A DNA stretch of 64,000 nt from assembly GCA_040905905.1 (NCBI GenBank), contig JBBDQN010000031.1:124001-188000 (forward strand), given 5' to 3'. Positions 52,895 to 61,302 of this stretch are shown here, piece by piece. How positions within the stretch are numbered: position 1 is the first letter of the stretch; every line of letters starts with the position of its first letter. The stretch is from JAICND01 sp040905905. Its GTDB lineage: Bacteria; Actinomycetota; Acidimicrobiia; Spongiisociales; ZC4RG35. The position numbers and the translations under genes are program-made. The notes beneath the pieces are model-generated. The model had not been told where the DNA came from and did no database searches. It was given only the letters and a program-made list of their open reading frames with translations.

Positions 52895-53190
52895 TTTCCG
52901 CGCTTGCGACGCCGTCCCCATCCGCGCCCACCAAACAGGATCCCTGCCCCGAGCACAAAACCGAGGTCGTACCAATTGCCGTTGTTGTCAACCTCGTAGA
53001 AGTTCACGTTGTCCGAGAAGAGAGAAATGATGAAGGTGACGGGGGCGATGACTCCGTGCCACAGGCCCAGCCAGAAGCCGGCCACGGCTTCCCCTTCCAC
53101 AGCCGTTCCTACTTCGGGGTTCACGCCGGCGGCACATGCCGCCAGCAGCACGCCAAACACCACCACCGTCACCGCCCGGGCGTACCTCAC
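52891..53190 (-). CDS. Small lipoprotein with membrane segment
   Basis: A 99-residue protein. The signal peptide ends at L-L-A-A-C (Cys about 20), followed by a hydrophobic region with G-F-W-L-G-L-W-H-G and V-T-F-I-I-S-L-F, then N-G-N-W-Y-D-L-G-F and a Gly/Arg-rich tail. I know this pattern from many bacteria as an uncharacterised short protein. The GTG start has GGAG about seven bases upstream. It is translationally coupled to the aminopeptidase gene. Confidence 0.75.
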   Translation of the reverse strand: MRYARAVTVVVFGVLLAACAAGVNPEVGTAVEGEAVAGFWLGLWHGVIAPVTFIISLFSDNVNFYEVDNNGNWYDLGFVLGAGILFGGRGWGRRRKRGK

Positions 53191-53210
53191 AAAGAAGCTC
53201 CTTTTCGCTT

Positions 53211-54572
53211 TCAGCGGGCCTTGGGTTGGTACAGCGGCCATTCCCCGGGCACTCCTTTGAGTTGGACACTGCCGAAGGGAGCGAACTCGATGCCCGAGCC
53301 GACCACGAGGTCTTTCACCGTTCCCGAGACCAGGATCCCACCAGAGTCGGCCTGACTCATTACCCGAGACGCAATGTGCACCCCCACGCCGGCGATGTCG
53401 TCTTCGCGGAGCTCAACCTCACCGGTGTGGATTCCGGCCCGTAGCTCGAGGCCAATCGCGGCCACCTGTTCCACAATCTCAACTGCGCACGACACAGCCC
53501 GGGCAGGACCGTCGAAGATGGCGACGCATCCGTCGCCGGTCATCTTGATCTCACGGCCGCGGAATCGTTCGAGTTGCGCTCGCACGATGCGGTTGTGGTG
53601 TTCGAGTAGGTCGAGCCAGCGTTGGTCACCCAGGGACGAGGCCAAGGCGGTGGAGCCGACGATGTCGGTGAAGAGAACCGTGGCCAGCACTCGATCACCG
53701 CGCACGGCATCTCGCCTTCCAGTCAAGAATTCTTCGACGCGATCGAGCGTCGGTCCGAAATCTCCGGCGTGAAAGGGAAGCGTGTCGGCCCCTTCCAGCA
53801 GGTGGAACTCGGCACCGTGGATGTGCTCGGCCAGGTACTCGCCGAAAGCAGGCCGGTGGAATTTGGCCTCGCGTCTCGCCAGAACCAGCGTGGGAGCGGT
53901 GATCAACGCGAGGGCCGCGCGGACGTCGACCTCCCCGAACCACTCGAAGGTCGTCTTGGCCAAGCCCAATGGCAGGCAAAGTCGCTGATATCGGGTCCAC
54001 CAATTGCGAAAACGCATGTCGTTGGCGACGCTCGGAGCGGTGAGGTCGAGCATGTCGCCGGTGGTGCCATGTTGGGCAACGTATTGCCGAGAGAGGGATT
54101 CGGCTGCCTGAGGGGGCGCGCCGATCGGGTAGTCATCCTCTCTCGGAAGATGAGGGAGCGCATTGACCAACACGAGGGCACGGACCCGCTCGGGATCGAC
54201 GGCGGCGAGCATCATCGCCGAGAGACCGCCCTCGGTGTCACCGTAGATCACCGCCTGTTTCGCTCCGGCGGCATCCAGAACTGCTCGTACATCGTCGACG
54301 TTGTCTTCGATCGTCATCCACATGTTGCGGCCGGGAACCGGATCCGAGACTCCCGACCCGCGCATGTCGTAGCGGATGACCCGGCCCATCGAGCTCAAAC
54401 GATCGAAGAAGCGGGCGGCCGAAGGTTCGTCCCAGATGGCGTCGGCGTTACTCAGGGCGCCGGTGATGAACATGATGTCTCGGTCGCCGCTGCCGAATAC
54501 CTGATAGCCGACGTATCCGAGATTGGACTCGGCGTACCGGGTCTGAGGACCGCCACCACGCCCGAGCACCAT
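53211..54572 (-). CDS. Alpha/beta-hydrolase-fold and class III cyclase fusion
   Basis: A 453-residue protein. The N-terminal alpha/beta hydrolase domain (to about residue 265) is fused to a C-terminal class III nucleotide cyclase. The cyclase has F-T-D-I-V-G-S-T, the Lys of K-M-T-G-D-G and a degraded Asn/Arg pair region (A-S-R-V-M, with no Asn-x-x-x-Arg seen). The hydrolase elbow reads Y-G-D-T-E-G-G, with Thr instead of Ser, so this half is probably a ligand sensor that controls cyclase output. No membrane segment. The pair of cyclases in the window have different sensor halves. Confidence 0.85.
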   Translation of the reverse strand: MVLGRGGGPQTRYAESNLGYVGYQVFGSGDRDIMFITGALSNADAIWDEPSAARFFDRLSSMGRVIRYDMRGSGVSDPVPGRNMWMTIEDNVDDVRAVLDAAGAKQAVIYGDTEGGLSAMMLAAVDPERVRALVLVNALPHLPREDDYPIGAPPQAAESLSRQYVAQHGTTGDMLDLTAPSVANDMRFRNWWTRYQRLCLPLGLAKTTFEWFGEVDVRAALALITAPTLVLARREAKFHRPAFGEYLAEHIHGAEFHLLEGADTLPFHAGDFGPTLDRVEEFLTGRRDAVRGDRVLATVLFTDIVGSTALASSLGDQRWLDLLEHHNRIVRAQLERFRGREIKMTGDGCVAIFDGPARAVSCAVEIVEQVAAIGLELRAGIHTGEVELREDDIAGVGVHIASRVMSQADSGGILVSGTVKDLVVGSGIEFAPFGSVQLKGVPGEWPLYQPKAR

Positions 54573-54576
54573 CAGG

Positions 54577-54885
54577 TCACCCGTTGAGGCGAAAGGCTTC
54601 GTGGATCGCGTCTACTGCCGAGGTCTCGCCTGTGACACCCAGAACCATCTCGCCGTCCACATCATCAATGTCCCATGCGACGAACCCACAACAATCGCGT
54701 TCTGCGGCCACCAGCCGGTTCAACTCGACTCTTACGGATTCGTCATCCTTAAATCGAACCCTCAACTCGAGAGGCGAGCGCTCCTCGGAGAGCCGATCTG
54801 CGATAAGGGCACGCCAGTCGAGCCAGCGTTGTCGTGCCTGGTTGCCCTCCAACGAACAGGCAATCGGCAGAAAGCGGCGGTCCAT
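54577..54885 (-). CDS. Uncharacterised small actinobacterial protein with E-R-D-C-C motif
   Basis: A 102-residue protein with I-A-C-S-L near the start and A-E-R-D-C-C-G-F around residue 62, then a strand-rich tail ending in R-L-N-G. Similar small proteins with a paired Cys motif often sit near metal- or stress-response genes in actinobacteria. The two adjacent Cys could bind metal, but no function is assigned. It ends four bases before the cyclase fusion gene and may share its transcript. Confidence 0.65.
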   Translation of the reverse strand: MDRRFLPIACSLEGNQARQRWLDWRALIADRLSEERSPLELRVRFKDDESVRVELNRLVAAERDCCGFVAWDIDDVDGEMVLGVTGETSAVDAIHEAFRLNG

Positions 54886-54904
54886 AGTCAGATTCTGCCA
54901 CAGG

Positions 54905-55489
54905 CTATTCCGGAGCCGACTCCCAGCGCTTGAACAGGGTATGTTCGATGGCGAACTGGTCGAGGATCTTTCCGGCCGTATGGTTGAGCAGATCGTCGAT
55001 GGTTTGGGGCCGGTGGTAAAAGGCCGGAACCGGGGGAAGGATCACCGCTCCTGCCAGGGTGGCGGTTTCCATGTTGCGAAGGTGGATGAGGCTCAACGGC
55101 GTTTCCCGGGGGACCAGCACCAGCTTGCGTCGCTCCTTGAGGGTGACGTCGGCCGACCTGGTGAGAAGATCGGTTGAGTTGCCAGTGGCGATAGCCGCCA
55201 GAGTGCGCATTGAACAGGGAACCACCACCATCCCCAACGTGACAAAGGAGCCAGACGATGGGCCGGCCGCGAGGTTTCCTGAGTCGTGACAGACGTCGGC
55301 AAGGCTCTCGACCTCCGCCGGATCTGTTTCCATCTCAAGCTTGATGGTGAGTCGCGCCGCGTTGGAGAGAACCAAGTGAGTTTCGACTGTCCCGAGGTCC
55401 CGAAGGGCACGAAGGACAGCAACACCCAGATGGGGCGCACTCGAACCAGATATCCCCACCACCAGTCGCGGTCGAGTCAACCGGGCCAT
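54905..55489 (-). CDS. ubiX: UbiX-type flavin prenyltransferase
   Basis: A 194-residue flavoprotein of normal UbiX length. FMN-binding G-I-S-G-S-S near the start, V-V-P-C-S-M-R-T-L in the middle, and the C-terminal R-E-T-P-L-S and P-P-V-P-A-F-Y motifs that hold FMN and dimethylallyl phosphate. It makes prenylated FMN, the cofactor that the UbiD enzyme 3 kb away needs. ATG 55489 is chosen over GTG 55507 because it has AGGGA upstream and the better-conserved N terminus. It diverges from the DUF2848 operon across a GntR-type operator at 55546. Confidence 0.92.
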   Translation of the reverse strand: MARLTRPRLVVGISGSSAPHLGVAVLRALRDLGTVETHLVLSNAARLTIKLEMETDPAEVESLADVCHDSGNLAAGPSSGSFVTLGMVVVPCSMRTLAAIATGNSTDLLTRSADVTLKERRKLVLVPRETPLSLIHLRNMETATLAGAVILPPVPAFYHRPQTIDDLLNHTAGKILDQFAIEHTLFKRWESAPE

Positions 55490-55501
55490 CAAATGCGTCC
55501 C

Positions 55502-55530
55502 TTGCACACTTGTAACCTCATCTCTAGCAT
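55502..55530 (+). promoter_or_regulatory. Promoter of the DUF2848-HpaB-UbiD operon
   Basis: TTGCAC (55502-55507), a 17-bp spacer and TAGCAT (55525-55530). The GntR-type operator follows at about +9 to +19. In the other direction the operator's TTGCCA can serve as a -35 for ubiX. Confidence 0.4.
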
Positions 55531-55545
55531 CCGCTGGCCATCAGT

Positions 55546-55556
55546 TTGTCTGGCAA
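55546..55556. promoter_or_regulatory. FCD-GntR-type operator TTGTCTGGCAA
   Basis: A pseudo-palindrome TTGYCWGRCAA in the ubiX/DUF2848 divergent region. It is the exact reverse complement of the two copies at 62140 and 62161. FCD-GntR regulators commonly bind TTGTCnGACAA-like sites. Confidence 0.65.
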
Positions 55557-55618
55557 TCAGTTTAGCGCTCGACATGACTCACCTGCCTTCGACTATCACC
55601 ACCAGCAGCCAGTCGGTG

Positions 55619-56278
55619 ATGGTATCGGTGGTTACGCATCCTGGGGGCGAGAGGGTCGAAGGCGAAGTTAGACAGCTGGTGGTGGCGGGCTATACGGGTC
55701 GAGACACGAGCCAGGTGCAAGCCCATATCGACGAACTGGCCAGGGAGGGAATCTCCCCTCCACCCCAGATCCCAATGTTCTACTCCGTTCCCGTCGACCG
55801 ACTGGTGGTCGGCGAACGGGCACGAGTCAATGGCGAGATGACCTCTGGAGAGGTGGAACCGGTCCTCCTGTACCTGGCGGGCAGGCGCTTTGTGGGAGTC
55901 GGATCTGACCACACCGACCGCCACCTGGAGAGGACTGACATCGCTCTCTCCAAGGCTGCCTGCCCGAAGATGATCGCTCGGGTGGTCCTTGATTACGACT
56001 TCGTCCTTGGCCATTGGGACGAGCTTCAATTGCGGAGCTGGGTTGGCCAGGAACGCCGGCCCTACCAATCGGGCGCGGCTGGTCGCTTGCGGTCACCAGA
56101 CGAGTTGACGGCATTGCTCAAAGGTGGGTTGTCCGAGGGCACCGTCCTCTTCATGGGGACCATCCCACTTCTTGAACCTGGATTCGTCTACGCCGATCGT
56201 TTCGAATTTGAGATGTCGGTAGGAGATGACAGCTCCACCATCCGTGGGTCGTATGAGTTGGAGAGGAGAGCCATATGA
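55619..56278 (+). CDS. DUF2848-family protein
   Basis: A 219-residue protein of the DUF2848 family: G-Y-T-G-R-D near residue 26, S-G-E-V-E-P-V-L, V-G-V-G-S-D-H-T-D-R and A-L-S-K-A-A-C-P-K. The conserved G-S-D-H-T-D-R with acidic and His residues suggests an active site; the family has no assigned function that I can name. ATG 55619 is chosen to match homologue length; ATG 55574 would add 15 poorly conserved residues. It leads the operon, and its stop overlaps the HpaB start by 4 nt. Confidence 0.82.
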   Translation: MVSVVTHPGGERVEGEVRQLVVAGYTGRDTSQVQAHIDELAREGISPPPQIPMFYSVPVDRLVVGERARVNGEMTSGEVEPVLLYLAGRRFVGVGSDHTDRHLERTDIALSKAACPKMIARVVLDYDFVLGHWDELQLRSWVGQERRPYQSGAAGRLRSPDELTALLKGGLSEGTVLFMGTIPLLEPGFVYADRFEFEMSVGDDSSTIRGSYELERRAI

Positions 56279-57726
56279 GAACGGGAAAGGAGTACCTGGA
56301 ATCTCTGGCCGATGGACGATGTGTATACGTCGACGGTGAACGGGTAGCCGATGTGGCCTCTCACCCCGCTTTCCAGGGGGTGGCAGTGTCCGTCGGCGCG
56401 TTGTTCGATCGGGCTGGCGAAGACGACATGACTTTCATGTCGCCGGTAACCGGCCAATCCGCTAATCGGGCCTTCATGATTCCCCGCAGCATCGAAGACC
56501 TCTCTGTCCGCCGGCAGGCAATCACCACCTGGGCTCACCAATCCCGCGGGTTTCTCGGACGAAGCCCGGATCACGTAGCCGGCTTCCTGGCCGGGTTCGC
56601 CAGCGGGGCCAATCTATTCAATCGCAACGGTCGCGACTTCTCCGAGAACGTGACCAGGTTCTATCACCGATTGCTGACCGAAGATCTGTTTGTCTCCTAC
56701 GTGATCATTCCACCGCAGGTGGATCGCAGCACCACTGCTTCGGGTTGGGATGGTGAGCTGATCCAGGTTGGTGTTGCCGAGGAGAAGCCCGGCGGTTTCG
56801 TCGTGCGGGGTTCGCAAATGCTGGGGACCGGCTCCTCCGTGTCTGACTACTTGTTCGTCTCTTGCATCAAGCCACTCACGCCTGCCGATGAGCGTTATGC
56901 CCTGTCATTTGTCTTGCCCCTATCGACGTCTGGACTCAAGCTGTACTGTCGGCGACCCTATGCAGTTGGACAACCGAGCCGGTACGACTATCCACTTTCC
57001 ACCCAGTTCGACGAGTCGGATGCGCTGGTGGTGTTCGACGATGTCTTCGTCCCGTGGGAGAACGTCTTTGCGTACCGGGACGTCGACATGGTTCGATCGC
57101 AGTTCTTTCAGACCGCCGCCCATATCCTGGGCAACACGCAATCCCAGATCCGGCTTGTGGAGAAGATGAAATTCCTGATCGGAATCGCCCGCAAGATTGC
57201 GGCGGTCAACGGCATTGACCAAATGCCACCGGTCCACGAGAAACTGGGCGACCTGGCCTCTCTGGCATCAATCGTGGAGGGGATGGTGTTGGCCGCCGAG
57301 GCCACCGCCACCATCGATCAGTTCGGCGTCGCCCGCCCCAATCCCCGCTTTCTCTACGGTTCCATGGGGCTGCAATCAGAGATCTACCCCCGGGTGCTCC
57401 ATCTGATACGAGAACTGGTGGGAGGTGGGGTCATCCAACTTCCCTCCTCGTATCGGGAGTTGACCAACCCGGAGACCCGCCCGGACATGGATCGATACAT
57501 CCAGTCGCCTGGCCACAGTTCGGTCGAGCGGATCAAGCTGTTCAAGCTTGCCTGGGACGTCATCGGGTCCGAGTTCGCCGGTCGCCACCATCAGTACGAG
57601 ATGTTCTATGCAGGAGCGCCTTTCGTGGCCAAGGGCTATGCATACCGCAACTACGGCTATGAGGAAGCCCTCGACAGCGTGGAGTCGTTCCTCGCCTCCT
57701 ACGACCTCCCCGATTCCGGGCCGTGA
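56275..57726 (+). CDS. 4-hydroxyphenylacetate 3-hydroxylase-family (HpaB) monooxygenase
   Basis: A 483-residue FADH2-dependent monooxygenase with the N-terminal helical domain, middle beta domain and C-terminal four-helix bundle of the HpaB family. Seen motifs are R-T-G-K-E-Y near the start, F-D-D-V-F-V-P-W-E-N-V-F mid-protein and N-T-Q-S-Q-I-R-L in the C-terminal domain. It should hydroxylate a phenolic or related ring using O2 and reduced flavin from the next gene. The true substrate is open; the UbiD partner implies an aryl or heteroaryl carboxylate upstream or downstream of the hydroxylation. Confidence 0.9.
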   Translation: MRTGKEYLESLADGRCVYVDGERVADVASHPAFQGVAVSVGALFDRAGEDDMTFMSPVTGQSANRAFMIPRSIEDLSVRRQAITTWAHQSRGFLGRSPDHVAGFLAGFASGANLFNRNGRDFSENVTRFYHRLLTEDLFVSYVIIPPQVDRSTTASGWDGELIQVGVAEEKPGGFVVRGSQMLGTGSSVSDYLFVSCIKPLTPADERYALSFVLPLSTSGLKLYCRRPYAVGQPSRYDYPLSTQFDESDALVVFDDVFVPWENVFAYRDVDMVRSQFFQTAAHILGNTQSQIRLVEKMKFLIGIARKIAAVNGIDQMPPVHEKLGDLASLASIVEGMVLAAEATATIDQFGVARPNPRFLYGSMGLQSEIYPRVLHLIRELVGGGVIQLPSSYRELTNPETRPDMDRYIQSPGHSSVERIKLFKLAWDVIGSEFAGRHHQYEMFYAGAPFVAKGYAYRNYGYEEALDSVESFLASYDLPDSGP

Positions 57727-58253
57727 CCGAACGGGAAACAACAGCCACAGGCGTGACTCCCGATGTCCTCCGGCGAGTATTGGGAGGTTTTCCGACGGGG
57801 GTCACGGTGGTCACTGCCACCCGGGAACGAGAACGTCATGGCATGACGCTCAACTCCTTGACCTCGGTGTCGCTCGAGCCACCGTTGGTTCTTGTTTGCC
57901 TTCACAACGACAGCCGTACTCTCTGGGCGGTCCAGGGGAGCGGTTGGTTTGCGATCAACTTTCTGGCGCAGGGCCAGGAGGGAGTCTCCAACGCTTTTGC
58001 TCGACGGGGCGAGGACCACTTCGCCGGGATGGCTGCCCCTGAGGATGGTGACGCACCTCCACTTATTCCAGGGAGGATCGCTCACCTCCTTTGTCAGGTG
58101 GAGACGATCCATCCGGGTGGGGATCACCATGTGGTCCTGGGTCGGGTCGCCGAGGGCGTGAGCAACGAACTCCCACCTCTGGTGTTTTTCAAGGGCCGCT
58201 ATCACCGGCTGGGTGGACTCGACTCCGATGCCGAAGCCCTCTGGTACTGGTAG
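57723..58253 (+). CDS. Flavin reductase (HpaC-type) partner
   Basis: A 176-residue FMN-binding split-barrel reductase. F-P-T-G-V-T-V-V-T-A near residue 21, G-M-T-L-N-S-L-T-S-V-S-L-E-P-P-L-V-L-V-C and the C-terminal G-R-Y-H-R are typical. It reduces free flavin with NAD(P)H for the HpaB oxygenase. The GTG overlaps the HpaB stop by 4 nt, confirming a two-component monooxygenase. Confidence 0.9.
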   Translation: MTERETTATGVTPDVLRRVLGGFPTGVTVVTATRERERHGMTLNSLTSVSLEPPLVLVCLHNDSRTLWAVQGSGWFAINFLAQGQEGVSNAFARRGEDHFAGMAAPEDGDAPPLIPGRIAHLLCQVETIHPGGDHHVVLGRVAEGVSNELPPLVFFKGRYHRLGGLDSDAEALWYW

Positions 58254-58261
58254 AAGACTGT

Positions 58262-58627
58262 ATGGCCAAACCCGAACTCGAATTCATCGATCCGTCTGCC
58301 CCCGATCGCGTCGCCTGGCGACCAGTGGCGGGAGACAAGACCGGCTTGCTCGAAGAGATGATCCTGGCAGAGGACCCCGAAACCGGTGACTTCACTCGGT
58401 TGCTGAGGTTTCCTCCTGGTGCTGACACAAGCCCCAACGGTCCGGTCCACCACGATGTGTGGGAAGAAGTCTTCATCGTGGAAGGCACGTTGATCGACCT
58501 ACGTCTGCAAGAAGAGTTCGGACCGGGTATGTACGCCTGCCGGCCCCCCGGCATGGAACATGGCCCCTGGACCTCCCCACTTGGAGCTGTCACATTTGAG
58601 GTCCGCTATCGCCGGAACGACGGATGA
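58262..58627 (+). CDS. Cupin-fold protein
   Basis: A 121-residue single-domain cupin. Motif 1 is V-H-H-D-V-W-E-E-V-F-I-V-E-G-T and motif 2 ends in P-P-G-M-E-H-G-P-W. The two His, the Glu and the second-motif His can bind a metal. It resembles the ChrR/anti-ECF cupin group, though an isomerase or dioxygenase role is equally open. It starts 8 bp after the reductase and overlaps ubiD by 4 nt. In other UbiD clusters small cupins handle ring-opening or tautomerisation steps. Confidence 0.8.
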   Translation: MAKPELEFIDPSAPDRVAWRPVAGDKTGLLEEMILAEDPETGDFTRLLRFPPGADTSPNGPVHHDVWEEVFIVEGTLIDLRLQEEFGPGMYACRPPGMEHGPWTSPLGAVTFEVRYRRNDG

Positions 58628-60015
58628 GCACTCTCTTTCGTGACGCCGTGCGCCGGCTCGATCAGGCCGGTCGTCTCGTCAAGGTGGCTCGACCGGTGAG
58701 CCAACACCAAGAGCTGGCCGGAATCCTGCGTCGCTTTGACGGAGATAAGGCGTTCCTCTTCGAGTCGGTCTCAGGGTCGGACCTGACCGTGGTCGGCAAT
58801 CTCTTGGCCAGTCCACTAAACGTGCAGGCTGCCCTGGCCGCCGATCCCTGGGCTATTCGGCGGATGATGATTGCTGGTCTGGAGAAACCGATCCCGCCCG
58901 AGATGGTTGCTGATCCGCCCGCCCAGCAAGAGGTCGTGAGTGAGCCATTCGAGCTGGGCACCCTGCTCCCGGTCCTTGCCCATGCCCCTGGTGACGGGGG
59001 GCGATTTATCACCGCCGGAGTCGTGATCGTGCGCGACCCGGAGACCGGCGTTCACAATGCCTCCTATCACCGTCTCCAGCTATTGGGTGGGAACCGGACC
59101 GCAATCAAACTCGACATCGGGCGGCATTTGCGGGCTGCCCACGATCGGGCCCGTCAGTTGGGACGAGCTCTGCCGATCTCGGTCTGCCTGGGCACCGACC
59201 TCGCCCTCATGTATGCCGCGGCACTTATGGGCTCACAGATGCCCGAGACCGCCGATGAGCTCTCGGCCGCCGGCGGGATCAAAGGGGCGCCGCTGGCGGT
59301 TGCGCCAGCCCTCACCCAGGACATCCTGGTAGCGGCAGAGAGTGAGATTGTCCTGGAAGGCGAGATCTCGCCCACAGAGACGGTCCACGAGGGTCCCTTT
59401 GCTGAGTTCGTTGGTTACCACTCGGATGAGGGTCCGGCTCCGGTGGTTACCTTCACAGCAGTGACCCACCGTCCCGAGCCGCTGTACTACGCCATCAACG
59501 GCGCGGGGCGGGAAACCGTGATGCTCCGGAAATACACCTTGGAGGCGAGCGCCCTCAAGGCCGTGCAGGCGGCAGTGCCGATCGTCACCGACGTCGAGAT
59601 GACGGCCGGCGGTCTGCACAGGTTTCACATCATCATTCAGGTGAACAAGACCAAGCCCCAACACGAGGGCCTGCAGCGCAACGCCATGCTGGCGGCGTTT
59701 GCTGCGCTCAAAGACCTCGATATGGTCATTGTCGTCGACGATGACATCGACCTCCGGGATCCAACCGACGTTGAGTATGCGTTGGCCACCAGGTTCGAGG
59801 CTTCCCGTGACATGGTCGTGATCCCGGGAGCCCGCGGCCACGAGTACGTACGCGTCTCAGCAGGTGGCATTCGCACCAAGCTCGGGCTCGACGCCACTGT
59901 TGTTGCTTCCGAGCGCGATCGGTTCCGGAGGGCACCCTTTGCCGCCGTGCAGTTGGAGGATGTCGACACAAGGACGGAACCGGGGAGCAGCGGGCTGCCC
60001 TGGCTCAGTGAATAG
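58624..60015 (+). CDS. ubiD: UbiD-family prenylated-FMN-dependent decarboxylase
   Basis: A 463-residue UbiD decarboxylase. The catalytic Glu region I-V-L-E-G-E-I-S-P-T-E and H-E-G-P-F-A-E-F-V-G-Y (about residues 241-265) and the mid-domain N-R-T-A-I-K-L with nearby Arg match the E-R-E enzymes. It reversibly decarboxylates unsaturated or aromatic acids with prFMN made by UbiX. Length and sequence fit the large group covering vanillate, 4-hydroxybenzoate and heteroaromatic acids; the subgroup is not assignable by eye. The ATG overlaps the cupin stop as ATGA. Confidence 0.92.
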   Translation: MSTLFRDAVRRLDQAGRLVKVARPVSQHQELAGILRRFDGDKAFLFESVSGSDLTVVGNLLASPLNVQAALAADPWAIRRMMIAGLEKPIPPEMVADPPAQQEVVSEPFELGTLLPVLAHAPGDGGRFITAGVVIVRDPETGVHNASYHRLQLLGGNRTAIKLDIGRHLRAAHDRARQLGRALPISVCLGTDLALMYAAALMGSQMPETADELSAAGGIKGAPLAVAPALTQDILVAAESEIVLEGEISPTETVHEGPFAEFVGYHSDEGPAPVVTFTAVTHRPEPLYYAINGAGRETVMLRKYTLEASALKAVQAAVPIVTDVEMTAGGLHRFHIIIQVNKTKPQHEGLQRNAMLAAFAALKDLDMVIVVDDDIDLRDPTDVEYALATRFEASRDMVVIPGARGHEYVRVSAGGIRTKLGLDATVVASERDRFRRAPFAAVQLEDVDTRTEPGSSGLPWLSE

Positions 60016-61237
60016 GGGCATTTGGCGTCGCAGCACGCGGGCGGCGTTTCGGAGTGTGGGAGAGCGCAACTTCCGGCTTTTCGTCGTAGGTCAACTGGTG
60101 TCAGCGGCGGGCATGTGGATCCAGAGGGCCGCCGAGCTTTGGCTGGTTCTGTCTCTGACCGGTGATCCAGTGGCGGTGGGAATCGTGACTGCCCTCGGAT
60201 TTGGACCGGTCTTGTTTTTGGGACCGTGGGCGGGACTCATCGCCGATCGCAGCGATCGCCGACGACTCCTGTTCGTCACACAGAGTCTTCGAGCCATCCC
60301 TCCCCTTGCTCTCGGGCTTCTCGTGGTCATGGACCAGGCCAGCCTGGGGGCGATCTACGCCCTGACCCTCGCCTCGGGAATAGCCACCGCTTTCGACAAT
60401 CCCACCCGGCGCTCGTTCCTCCAGGAGATGGTGGGACGGGATCGGGCTACCAACGCAGTAGGTCTCAATGCTTCAGTGATGACGTCGGCGCGCGTGGTGG
60501 GACCATTGATCGCCGGGGTCGTGATCACCTCGGTGGGTATTGGATGGTGCTTCATCATCAATGGACTGACCTACCTTGCGCTCATCCTCGCCCTGGTCCG
60601 CATGCGCCCGGACGAGTTGTATCGGCGGCCGCTGGTGGAGAGAGCTCCGGGACAGGTTCGGGAAGGTTTCCGATACGCGGCTAACAACGCCGCGGTCAGA
60701 TGGTCGCTGCTCTTGTTGTTGGTGGTGGGCACTCTCTCGTGGAGCAGCGTCGAGGTGATGATTCCCTTGATCGTTCGGCTTGTGCTCGACGGAGAGGTGA
60801 CCAGCTACACGGTCGTCTTCGCCCTCTTCGGAGCAGGGGCGGTGTTGGGGTCACTGATCGTGGCTTCCCGCAGCCAGGTCACTCTCAAACAGGTGGCGAT
60901 CGCACTGGCTGGCCTGGGACTCGCCCTTGTGGCTTCCGCTGCTTCCCCCAACCTTTGGTGGGCCGTGATCGCTTTTGGCGGCGTCGGCCTGACGGGCGCA
61001 GCCTTCGTAACGGCCCAGAACGCCCAGGTGATCCACATGACTACCGACCGATTTCAGGGCCGGATCCTGGCCCTGGTCTCCAGCATCCAATTGGGGGCAA
61101 GGTCGATCGGAGCTTTGGCCATAGGGGGGATGGCCGCCGTGGCGGGCCCGCGGGTGGCAGTGGCGGTCGGGGGTGTCATCTCCCTAATAGGTGCCGCTGT
61201 GGCGTTTGGCGGGCCTTCCCAGCCCCTGGAGAATTGA
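60008..61237 (+). CDS. MFS transporter, MFS_3/EntS-like
   Basis: A 409-residue membrane protein with about twelve segments and loop A-D-R-S-D-R-R-R-L. GTG 60008 is chosen: it overlaps the ubiD stop by 8 nt and begins just before the first conserved region. A longer frame would run inside ubiD. It may export a toxic intermediate or import the substrate of the UbiD-HpaB pathway. It has the same family type as the transporter at 7625. Confidence 0.82.
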   Translation: MNRGIWRRSTRAAFRSVGERNFRLFVVGQLVSAAGMWIQRAAELWLVLSLTGDPVAVGIVTALGFGPVLFLGPWAGLIADRSDRRRLLFVTQSLRAIPPLALGLLVVMDQASLGAIYALTLASGIATAFDNPTRRSFLQEMVGRDRATNAVGLNASVMTSARVVGPLIAGVVITSVGIGWCFIINGLTYLALILALVRMRPDELYRRPLVERAPGQVREGFRYAANNAAVRWSLLLLLVVGTLSWSSVEVMIPLIVRLVLDGEVTSYTVVFALFGAGAVLGSLIVASRSQVTLKQVAIALAGLGLALVASAASPNLWWAVIAFGGVGLTGAAFVTAQNAQVIHMTTDRFQGRILALVSSIQLGARSIGALAIGGMAAVAGPRVAVAVGGVISLIGAAVAFGGPSQPLEN

Positions 61238-61302
61238 GAGCGCACGGTGGGGGTCTACCGACGTCAGCAAGGCTGCTCGTCAGACAGCCTAGAGTTCACA
61301 CC
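61238..61302 (+). promoter_or_regulatory. Leader of the gntR gene with partial operator
   Basis: A 65-bp gap that includes TCGTCAGACAG (61277-61287), matching TTGTCAGACAA in 9 of 11 positions and ending 15 bp before the GTG. Autoregulation is plausible. Confidence 0.4.

Noticed and set aside
60700..61302. Long in-frame extension that would join the 3' part of the MFS region to GntR
   Set aside because: It lies in a wrong frame of the MFS gene; the GntR protein starts at GTG 61303.
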